Shown here: piece by piece, positions 57,449 through 64,000 of the stretch
Layout: every line of letters starts with the position of its first letter
How positions within the stretch are numbered: the stretch's first letter is position 1
Origin: Hyphomicrobiales bacterium
GTDB lineage: Bacteria > Pseudomonadota > Alphaproteobacteria > Rhizobiales > Beijerinckiaceae
DNA: 64,000 nt
Assembly: GCA_028869185.1 (NCBI GenBank)
Contig: JAGWTA010000003.1
Span: 62,001 to 126,000, forward strand
Direction of reading: 5' to 3'
Translations under genes and position numbers: made by a program
Notes under the pieces: model-generated
Databases searched by the model: none
Told to the model about the DNA's origin: nothing
The model's input: only the letters and a program-made list of their open reading frames with translations

Positions 57449-59086
57449 TCAATTCACCGCGCGCAGGTCGCGCCGCAGGATTTTCCCCACGTTGGACTTC
57501 GGCAGCGCCTCGACGAAAGCGATGTGCTTGGGAACCTTGTAGGCCGCCAGCTCCTTCGCGCAGAAGGCGGTCACTTCGGCTTCCGTCAGCGCAGCGCCGG
57601 GTTTCTTCACCACGAACAGCTTCACGGCTTCGCCGGTCTTTTCGTCGGGAATGCCGATGCAGGCGCATTCGGCGACGCCCGGACAGGCGGTCGCGACCGC
57701 CTCGATCTCGTTGGGATAGACGTTGAAGCCTGAGACGAGGATCATGTCCTTCTTGCGGTCGACGATCTTCAGGAAACCGGCCTCGTCGAACACGCCAACA
57801 TCGCCCGTGCGGAAATAGCCGGTGCGGGTGAACGCCTGGCGATTGGCTTCCGGCTTGTTCCAGTAGCCGCTCATCACCTGCGGGCCTTTCACGCAGACTT
57901 CGCCCGCCTCGCCTATGCCAACTTCTGCATCGGCGTCGTTCAACAGCACGACATCGGTCGAAGGCACCGGCAAGCCGGTCGTGCCGGTGAACGCATCGAT
58001 ATAGGCGGGGTTGAAGCTGACGACCGGCGACGTCTCGGAAAGACCATAGCCCTCGCGGATGAAGGATCCGGTGATCTCGCGCCAGCGATCTGAGACAGCG
58101 CCGACAATCGCCGCGCCGCCGCCGCCAGCAAGCTTGAGGCGCGACCAGTCGATCTCTCGCAGCCGCGGATGCATCGTCAGGCCCGCATAAAGCGTATTCA
58201 CACCCATGAAGATGCTCGGCCTCGATGCTTTCAGAACGTCGAGAAAAGCGTCGATGTTGCGCGGATCGGCGACGAGCCAATTGTCGGCGCCGACCGAGAA
58301 ATAGGTGAGGAAATTCACCATCAGCGCGAAGATGTGGTAGAGCGGGATCGCCGTCACGATGACTTCTTCGCCGGGCGCGAGCGCGTCGGGCATGAAGGCC
58401 TTGAACTGCTCGATATTCGCGATGAGATTGCGATGCGTGAGCGTAGCGCCTTTCGACAGGCCCGTCGTTCCGCCCGTGTATTGCAGAAACAGAACATCGT
58501 CGCCGCGCAGCGTCGGCGCAGTCAGAGCCATGTGGGCGCCTTCGCCGAGCGCATCCGCCAGAGCGATGATGTTTTGCAGGCGCGGATCGGCCGGCGGCGA
58601 GGGCAATTTGGCGCCCGAGCCATCGCCGACGCCCGCGACGATCACGTTCTTCACCTTCGTCGCGCCGACGATTTCCGCAAGCGTTCCCGTCGAGCCGGAG
58701 AAAACCACGATCGTCTCGACCCCGGCGTCGTTGAGCTGATGCTCGAGCTCGCGCGGCGTGTAGAGCGGATTGACGTTCACCTGAATGGCGCCGACGCGCG
58801 CATTGGCGATCATGGCGAGCGGGAAGGCGAAAATATTGGGCGTCATGACGGCGATGCGGTCGCCCTTTTTCACGCCGAGCTTCGTTTGCAGGAACGCGGC
58901 GAGCGCGCGCGATTGCGCATCGACATCGGCGTAGCTCATCGTCTGGCCGAAGGAGCGCAGCGCAGGCTTGTCGGCGAATTTCTTCATCGCCTCGTCAAGC
59001 AGGTCGCGCACCGATGCGTAGGCGTCCGCATTGATCGTTGGCGGAATCACATCGCCGTAAGATTTGATCCAGGGACGTTGCTGCAT
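57449..59086 (-). CDS. fadD: Long-chain fatty-acid-CoA ligase
   Basis: A 545-residue ANL-superfamily enzyme that activates fatty acids with ATP and CoA. The P-loop YTGGTTGLSKGA near 210, the A5 motif GYGLSETSPVV, FRTGDVG and the A10 lysine motif KSNVGKILRRDL are complete. The start MQQRPWIKSY has GGAGGAGG directly upstream. It would feed the beta-oxidation genes (3241-5334, 1916-3118) elsewhere in the window. The alkylsulfatase-like gene is upstream on the same strand, 81 nt away; alkylsulfatases release alcohols that become fatty acids, so joint expression makes sense but is inference. Confidence 0.92.
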   Translation of the reverse strand: MQQRPWIKSYGDVIPPTINADAYASVRDLLDEAMKKFADKPALRSFGQTMSYADVDAQSRALAAFLQTKLGVKKGDRIAVMTPNIFAFPLAMIANARVGAIQVNVNPLYTPRELEHQLNDAGVETIVVFSGSTGTLAEIVGATKVKNVIVAGVGDGSGAKLPSPPADPRLQNIIALADALGEGAHMALTAPTLRGDDVLFLQYTGGTTGLSKGATLTHRNLIANIEQFKAFMPDALAPGEEVIVTAIPLYHIFALMVNFLTYFSVGADNWLVADPRNIDAFLDVLKASRPSIFMGVNTLYAGLTMHPRLREIDWSRLKLAGGGGAAIVGAVSDRWREITGSFIREGYGLSETSPVVSFNPAYIDAFTGTTGLPVPSTDVVLLNDADAEVGIGEAGEVCVKGPQVMSGYWNKPEANRQAFTRTGYFRTGDVGVFDEAGFLKIVDRKKDMILVSGFNVYPNEIEAVATACPGVAECACIGIPDEKTGEAVKLFVVKKPGAALTEAEVTAFCAKELAAYKVPKHIAFVEALPKSNVGKILRRDLRAVN

Positions 59087-59167
59087 GTTCTCCTCCTCCG
59101 TATGCTTTTTTTTCAAGAAAGGGCCGCGCTTGCGGCGCGACCCCCCTTTCAACCCGTTTGCTGTGCG

Positions 59168-60715
59168 TCAGGCCTTTTGCGTCGGCGGCTCGTCGAACCA
59201 GCTCCAGATGCGCTCGGCTGCTGCGCGATTGTCGGTCTTGATCACGCCTGAGTCGAGACCGCCGGCGAGCGTGATGGCCCCCGTGTAGAGCTCGGCCCAC
59301 GTGCGCGGCGACAGGTGCAGCTCGGCGTCCGCTTTCAGGCGCTTGGCGGCGTCATCGGCCATAAATTCGGCGACGCCGTGCTTGATGGCGAGCGCGAAGG
59401 TCCCGCCCTTCTCGTCGAAAACCACGCGCAGGTTGGCGGCATGCTCGCCCGCCTTTGCAGGATCGAGGCGCACGCGCTGGAAGTTGACGTAGCGGCCCGG
59501 TTCGCTGGACAGGATTTCCTGGACAGTCGGCTGCACGGCGACAGGCGGATTGATCTTGCCTTCGAGCGCCAGCGCTTGCGTCAGCGCGAAATGGCGGGCG
59601 ATCGTGCCGGGGGCGCGGTAGGCGAACTCACGCAGCGCATCGGCCTTGAGCTTGTTGCTCGCCGCGCCGGGCGCGCCCTGAACCAGCCAGTCCGCCAGCT
59701 GCAGCGCCCAGAGCACCTCGCCCGAAGCGAGCGCCTCCTTGCATTGGGCGCTGACCCGATCGGCGCCGCCGAAACCGGCGATGACGCGGCGGGCCTGCTC
59801 GGCCGGCGGCAGCTTGTGGATGCGCGCGGCGTCGCCGTCGAACCAGCCGAAGATATGGTTGTAGATATGCGGCGGAAAATAGCTGAACTCGCCATAGATA
59901 TCTGCGTTGTACTCGCACGACGAAAGGCTCTTGGGCAGACGCACGAATTCGCGCAGATCGTCCGGGCCGAGGCCCTTGTTGATGCCGCGCATCGTCTGGT
60001 CGATCATGAAGCCGATCGCGCCCATGTAGCCGTCAAGAGCGTCGGCTACCTTTTCCTTGCCGGCGAGCGGCAGGGCGTGCGTGTTGACGAGATAGGTCGC
60101 ATTGAGATCGCGCAAAACGCGCAGGCCCGCACGCCAGGATTGCGGGGCGCGCCACACGTCGCCGCGCAGCGTGTAGAAGTTGGGCAGCGAGGGCCACAGG
60201 AAATTGTTGAGCGCAAGCTCAAGCGAGGGAATCCATACGCTGAGCGTGTCTTCCGAATCCGAGAAATGTTCGGTGAAGAACTGCATCTTCAGGCCGGCGA
60301 CGTCGCGCCATTCGCCATTCTGAACGAATGTGTTGGCCAGAACCGTGCCTTTGGGCTTGCCGACGGGAATCGTGGCCGCAAAGCCGGAATCAGGACCGTT
60401 CTCGGGCAGCAGCGAGCCGAACTGACCCATGAAGCGCGCCGTCAGGACCGGCATGGCCTCGGGGAAATCGCCGCCCGTCGCGAAGCCGGTCGTCAGCTCC
60501 TCGATATGCTGGTTGACGAGCGGATGGCCGATGACCGGCACATTCTCGCGGCCTTCCAGAAACGGCTTGGTGCCGTGCGAGTAATGGTTGTGGCTGTAGA
60601 TGATCGCGGCGACGGGCTTGTCGCTGATCTTGCGGAATTCGGCGAGGGCGCGCTCGCCGTCTTCGTAATCGTCGCCAGTGTCGAAAATCACGAGGCCTTC
60701 GGGCGCCTCGATCAT
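59168..60715 (-). CDS. Alkylsulfatase-like metallo-beta-lactamase protein, 5' end probably lost
   Basis: A 515-residue protein from the first in-frame Met. The metallo-beta-lactamase motif is SHNHYSHG, a variant of HxHxDH in which Asp is replaced by Ser; LTAR, FTEHFSDSEDT and VNTHALPLAG supply other ligands. An alkylsulfatase dimerisation domain and a C-terminal SCP2-like domain follow. Homologous sequence continues upstream of this Met (RKVRDGVYSF, coded at 60772-60743), so the true N-terminus is missing where the Crp gene begins on the other strand. Family members hydrolyse alkyl sulfates. This copy may be a truncated or chimeric gene. Confidence 0.75.
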   Translation of the reverse strand: MIEAPEGLVIFDTGDDYEDGERALAEFRKISDKPVAAIIYSHNHYSHGTKPFLEGRENVPVIGHPLVNQHIEELTTGFATGGDFPEAMPVLTARFMGQFGSLLPENGPDSGFAATIPVGKPKGTVLANTFVQNGEWRDVAGLKMQFFTEHFSDSEDTLSVWIPSLELALNNFLWPSLPNFYTLRGDVWRAPQSWRAGLRVLRDLNATYLVNTHALPLAGKEKVADALDGYMGAIGFMIDQTMRGINKGLGPDDLREFVRLPKSLSSCEYNADIYGEFSYFPPHIYNHIFGWFDGDAARIHKLPPAEQARRVIAGFGGADRVSAQCKEALASGEVLWALQLADWLVQGAPGAASNKLKADALREFAYRAPGTIARHFALTQALALEGKINPPVAVQPTVQEILSSEPGRYVNFQRVRLDPAKAGEHAANLRVVFDEKGGTFALAIKHGVAEFMADDAAKRLKADAELHLSPRTWAELYTGAITLAGGLDSGVIKTDNRAAAERIWSWFDEPPTQKA

Positions 60716-60796
60716 TGTGCGGATGACGATGCCGGCGCCGGCGAAGGAATAGACGCCATCGCGCACCTTGCGCGTGCGGCGCTCGGCCGCGCGCCG

Positions 60797-61450
60797 GTGT
60801 TTGCGCAATGCGCGGCGAGCACGCTCGACCGGCTTGTGGCCGAGGGAACGCTGCGCACCTTCAAGCGGGGCGAAACCATCAGCCATCGCGGCGAAGCGGT
60901 CGCCAATCTCTGCGTTCTGGCGACTGGCAGCGTCGAGGTGAGCGCAACCAGCGCCACCGGCAAGCGGCATGTGCTGCACTATCTGGAGTCCGGGCAACTC
61001 TTCAATGTGATCGGCGCGTTCGACGGCGGGCCGGGCATCCATAACGCGGTTGCGCATTCCGATACGGTGGCGCTGCTCATTCCGCGCGCCGCGCTGCTCG
61101 CCACGATCGAGACCGAGCCGCATCTGGCCATGGCGATGATCCGCTTTTTGTGCCTGCGCTCGCGCGCGCTGTACGACTATATTGCCGAACATACGCTTTT
61201 GCCGCTGCGCTCGCGGTGCGCGCGGCTCTTGCTGTCGCTGGTCGAGCTCTACGGGGCGTCCCGGCCGCATGGCTATCTCATCACGCTCAAGCTGTCGCAG
61301 GAGGAATTCGCCGACATGCTCGGCCGCTCCCGCCAGAGCGTGAACAAGGAATTGCGCATGCTGGAGTCCGAAGGGCTGATCAAGACGAATTATTCGCAGT
61401 TCGTCATTGTCGATCTGCCGGCGCTGCAAGCTGTCGCCGAAGGGCGCTGA
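60797..61450 (+). CDS. Crp/Fnr-family regulator, 5' end uncertain
   Basis: The frame codes a cNMP-binding domain (LVAEGTLRTFKRGETISHRGE...LHYLESGQLFNVIGAFDGG) and a winged HTH (LSQEEFADMLGRSRQSVNKELRMLESEGLI). Family sequence seems to begin at ALGRAPVFAQ (about 60779), but there is no ATG there; the first usable start is GTG 60797, which cuts the first helix. The gene therefore looks 5'-truncated at the junction with the alkylsulfatase-like gene. The HTH is intact, so a short product may still bind DNA. Target unknown. Confidence 0.7.
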   Translation: MFAQCAASTLDRLVAEGTLRTFKRGETISHRGEAVANLCVLATGSVEVSATSATGKRHVLHYLESGQLFNVIGAFDGGPGIHNAVAHSDTVALLIPRAALLATIETEPHLAMAMIRFLCLRSRALYDYIAEHTLLPLRSRCARLLLSLVELYGASRPHGYLITLKLSQEEFADMLGRSRQSVNKELRMLESEGLIKTNYSQFVIVDLPALQAVAEGR

Positions 61451-61632
61451 TCAGCTTACGGCCGGCGACGAATTCCGCAATTTTCCGCGCGGCGCGATCG
61501 GGGGCTTCGGCCGGGAGAAAATGGCCGACGCCCGGTATCAACGATAATGGGGCCGCGTTCGCCTTCGATCATCGTCGAATTGCCGAGGCGGGCGATGGAG
61601 CTCGCCTCGGCGACAAGCGTTTGGATTGTCGT
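61404..61632 (-). pseudogene. Chimeric pseudogene: metallo-beta-lactamase head joined to alpha/beta-hydrolase tail
   Basis: From 61632 the minus strand codes TTIQTLVAEASSIARLGNS and TMIEGERGPIIVDT, an MBL-fold N-terminus similar to TMIEAPEGLVIFDTG of the alkylsulfatase-like gene. At about 61538 this stops and another frame continues with PGVGHFLPAEAPDRAARKIA and EFVAGRKLIS, a typical alpha/beta-hydrolase C-terminus, running to TGA at 61404. A ribosome site AAGGAAGG precedes it, but the codon where ATG is expected (61632-61630) reads ACG. The unit is thus a start-less, frame-shifted fusion of two gene fragments. It lies 9 nt after the MFS gene. Confidence 0.65.
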
Positions 61633-61640
61633 CGCCTTCC

Positions 61641-62915
61641 TTAGCGAACGTAGGCTGTCGTTGCGCCGCGCACGCGCTGCGCCGAAGAGGTGGGCCGCAG
61701 CATCGCCCAGCCGATGAGGCCGGCGAGCGCCAGGAATGCGCCCGTGACCGCGAAGCCGACTTCGTAACCAACCGCCGGCGGGCCCTGCACATGCTGCACG
61801 AGATAACCGGTCACCACCGGCGCGATCATGCCGGCGATCGAGGCGAAGGAATTGTCGATCGCCAGGATGGACGCGCGCTGCGGCTTGGGCACGATCTCGC
61901 CGATCATCGCCGGGCCGGTGTAGTAGATCGTCTGCGCAAGGCCGGAGCCGATGCCCAGAATGATCACGCGCACGAGCGGGCTGAGATTGGGAGCGAGCAT
62001 GCTCGCGTAACAGGCGGCCGCGATCAGCGTGGCGATTGCCGTCAGCACGCCGCGCGCCTGACGGCTCGGCGCCTTGTTCTGCATGAGACGTTGCGACCAC
62101 CAGGCTGCGCCAAGGCCGAACACAAGGTTGACGGCGATGAACAGCGAGAACATGCGGCCCGATTCCAGCGGACCATAGCCGAGGCCCTTCTGGAGATAGA
62201 CCGCCATCCACGTCAGCGTCAGCGCCAGCGACCAGTAGGACGCAAAATGCGCGAAGAAGCAGGTGAGGAGCGTCTTGTCGGACAGAAGCGTCTTGTAGCT
62301 CGCGCGGCGCGCGCCGGTCTCGTCGGACGCCTCTTCAAGCGCGCCTTCCTTGCCGAACGGCAACCACAGCAGCAGCCAAGCCAGACCAACGAAGCCGAGC
62401 ATTTCGAAGTTGGCGCGCCAGCCCCAGTGCGCCGTCACGGCCGGAATGACGAGGCCGGCGATGATCAGGCCGATGCCGGCGGCCTGACCCAGAACCGAGA
62501 CCGGGAATGAACGCTTCTCATCGGGAAACCATTTGTAAAGAGAATGGACCGCCACGGGCCATGCCGGACCTTCGGCTATGCCGAGCAGAAAGCGGCTGGC
62601 GATGATCGCGGCAAAGGACGCCGTATAGGCGATCGGGAACTGCAGCAGCGCCCACGATAACGCCATCAGCGCGAGGAAGGTTTTGGTCTTCGTGCGATCG
62701 GCGATGAAGCCGCCGATGACGCCGGCGACCGCGAACAGCCAGAAGAAGCTGCCGCCGATGACGCCGAATTCCGTCGGCGAAAGTTTCAGTTCCGCCATCA
62801 TCGGCACGGCGACAAGACCGACGACGATCTTGTCGACGAAGTTCAGCAACATGAAAAGGGCCAGGAGGAAGGTCATCCGCCAGGCCATTTTGGGTTGAAA
62901 CGCAGTATCGGACAT
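61641..62915 (-). CDS. MFS transporter (anion:cation symporter-like)
   Basis: A 424-residue transporter with twelve predicted helices. The loop 2-3 motif GGFIADRTKTKTFLALM, the RFLLGIAEGPAWPVAVHSLYKWFPDEKRS segment in TM4-loop, and a large central cytoplasmic loop fit the ACS subfamily, which imports organic acids, sugar acids or aromatic acids. GGGGAGA precedes ATG 62915. It is between the GMC oxidoreductase gene and the pseudogene, all on the minus strand, so the cluster probably served uptake and oxidation of one carbon source. Confidence 0.9.
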   Translation of the reverse strand: MSDTAFQPKMAWRMTFLLALFMLLNFVDKIVVGLVAVPMMAELKLSPTEFGVIGGSFFWLFAVAGVIGGFIADRTKTKTFLALMALSWALLQFPIAYTASFAAIIASRFLLGIAEGPAWPVAVHSLYKWFPDEKRSFPVSVLGQAAGIGLIIAGLVIPAVTAHWGWRANFEMLGFVGLAWLLLWLPFGKEGALEEASDETGARRASYKTLLSDKTLLTCFFAHFASYWSLALTLTWMAVYLQKGLGYGPLESGRMFSLFIAVNLVFGLGAAWWSQRLMQNKAPSRQARGVLTAIATLIAAACYASMLAPNLSPLVRVIILGIGSGLAQTIYYTGPAMIGEIVPKPQRASILAIDNSFASIAGMIAPVVTGYLVQHVQGPPAVGYEVGFAVTGAFLALAGLIGWAMLRPTSSAQRVRGATTAYVR

Positions 62916-62984
62916 TTCTCTCCCCTTTTTGATTATCAGGTGTTGGTCATTGAAAGGAACGCCGCCGTTGGGCGTTCCAGTGTT

Positions 62985-64000
62985 TCATTGCTGTCCAAGA
63001 ACGAGATCGGCGCCCTTCTCGCCGATCATGATCGAGGCGACGTTGGTGTTGGATGACGGCATCGTCGGCATGATCGAAGAATCGATCACGCGCAGGCGAT
63101 CGATCCCGCGCACTTTCAGATCGGGCGTCACGACAGCCTTGTCGTCGACGCCCATCTTGCAGGTTCCGATCGGATGCCAGGAGGTCTGGCCGGACGTCTT
63201 GATGTATTCGAGCAATCCGGCGTCGTCGGTCACGGCGGGGCCGGGCCGCGTCTCGCGATCCACATAGGGCTTGATCGCGTCCTGCGACATGACCTTGCGG
63301 ACCAGACGCAGCGCGGCGAGCATGTGCGACCGATCGGTTTCCTCGGCCAGATAATTCGGATTGATGATCGGATCTTTCGTCGGATCGGTGGAGGCGATGT
63401 GGATCGATCCGCGCGAGGCCGGCCGAAGCTGGAAGAAACCGATCGCAAATCCAGGGAACGGATCGAGGCCGAATCCCTTCGCGGTCGCGTAACGGTCGGC
63501 GCCGCTGAGGTGATGCACCTGGATCTTCACGCCTGCGCGGCCGGATTCCAGCGACGTCTGCACATTGGCGTGCGCCGTGGCCGCCGGCGTCGCCATGAAG
63601 CCTTTGCGCGTCAGTATGTAGCGAACGCCCATCGCCAGCGTGCGCGGCTTGCTCGCCAGAATGTCGTTGAGCGTGATTGCCTTGGTGCAGGCGTATGTGA
63701 TGCGCGACTGCAGGTGGTCGAGAAAGTTTTCGCCGACGCCGGGCAGATTGTGCACAACCGAAACGCCGAGTTTCTGCAGGGCTGCGGCGTCGCCGACGCC
63801 CGAAAGTTCGAGAAGCTGCGGCGAGCGGATGGGGCCTGCCGACAGGATCACTTCACGATCGGCCAGCGCGCGATGGGTTTCGCTGCCGCGCGTGTATTCG
63901 ACGCCGATGGCGCGCGTTCCCTCGAACAGGACGCGCGTGGTGCGCGCTTCCGTCAGCATTTCGAGATTGGGGCGGCGCAGCGGTCCGTCGAGATAGCCGA
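62985..64000 (-). CDS. GMC-family oxidoreductase (choline dehydrogenase-like), partial
   Basis: The C-terminal 337 residues are in the window; the FAD-binding N-terminus lies beyond 64000. RPNLEMLTEARTTRVLFEG, REVILSAGPIRSPQLLELSGVGD (second GMC signature) and LPGVGENFLDHLQ are clear. The catalytic pair is in SGQTSWHPIGTCKMG (His) and SSNTNVASIMIGEKGADL (Asn). Family members oxidise alcohols such as choline, glucose or long-chain alcohols. The frame is open to the window edge. It would be transcribed into the MFS gene. Confidence 0.92.
   Translation of the reverse strand, partial: GYLDGPLRRPNLEMLTEARTTRVLFEGTRAIGVEYTRGSETHRALADREVILSAGPIRSPQLLELSGVGDAAALQKLGVSVVHNLPGVGENFLDHLQSRITYACTKAITLNDILASKPRTLAMGVRYILTRKGFMATPAATAHANVQTSLESGRAGVKIQVHHLSGADRYATAKGFGLDPFPGFAIGFFQLRPASRGSIHIASTDPTKDPIINPNYLAEETDRSHMLAALRLVRKVMSQDAIKPYVDRETRPGPAVTDDAGLLEYIKTSGQTSWHPIGTCKMGVDDKAVVTPDLKVRGIDRLRVIDSSIMPTMPSSNTNVASIMIGEKGADLVLGQQ

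Noticed and set aside
61456-62211. 251-residue minus-strand open frame as a gene
   Set aside because: Most of it is an alternative frame within the MFS gene; only the MBL-like piece at its 3' end is meaningful and is reported as part of a pseudogene.

Overview
The window is a GC-rich stretch of an alphaproteobacterial chromosome, most likely from a Hyphomicrobiales (Rhizobiales) lineage near Beijerinckiaceae/Methylocystaceae. The pointers are the gene order ppsR / origin / hemE / rho / mnmE / mnmG / rsmG / parA / parB, three parS sites of the form TGTTTCACGTGAAACA, the alphaproteobacterial families DUF4167 and DUF2794, a Rhizobiales-type phospholipid N-methyltransferase, a CTTG-N18-CCTATAT heat-shock promoter before dnaK, and a mesaconyl-CoA hydratase, which marks the ethylmalonyl-CoA pathway. 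The genus cannot be fixed from the sequence alone.

Layout. 1-9750: end of an alpha-oxoamine synthase, a PuuD-like membrane protein, a nitrilase-family hydrolase, a thiolase plus FadB-like beta-oxidation pair, purU, two cell-wall enzymes (L,D-transpeptidase, MepA) and class I fumarase. 9751-10077 is a gene-free gap framed by an inverted pair of 37-nt dispersed repeats. 10078-15800: pmtA, dnaJ, a small secreted protein, dnaK with its RpoH-type promoter, dienelactone hydrolase. 15819-24042: pyrF, small proteins, a class II aldolase, an ArsB-like transporter, an adenosine-kinase-like enzyme, an XRE regulator, Smr, MltA, Tim44-like protein, SecB.

24098-30417 is the most unusual block. A REC-GGDEF-EAL protein and a six-TM histidine kinase face a paralogous six-TM histidine kinase and an alpha-oxoamine synthase across a 237-nt divergent region. 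This arrangement resembles the CqsA/CqsS and LqsA/LqsS ketone-autoinducer systems, and I propose it as a candidate signal-synthesis, sensing and c-di-GMP output module.

30482-46555 is the origin and core region. dnaQ, coaE, maf and ppsR run left and hemE, rho, mnmEG, rsmG, parAB run right from a 345-nt gap (33233-33577). That gap has a 76% AT segment, four GANTC sites and DnaA-box-like motifs, and is the probable chromosomal oriC. Three parS sites lie 4-6 kb away, next to parAB. holA, lptE, leuS and yggS follow.

46615-64000 is mainly metabolic: a 3-hydroxybutyryl-CoA dehydrogenase with etfAB, an acyltransferase, uppP, mesaconyl-CoA hydratase, a periplasmic DsrE-like protein, DUF4167, prmC, DUF2794, proB and fadD. 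It closes with a decayed catabolic locus (59168-64000): an alkylsulfatase-like gene and a Crp-family gene that run head-to-head into each other without proper starts, a chimeric pseudogene, an MFS transporter and a GMC oxidoreductase cut by the window edge.
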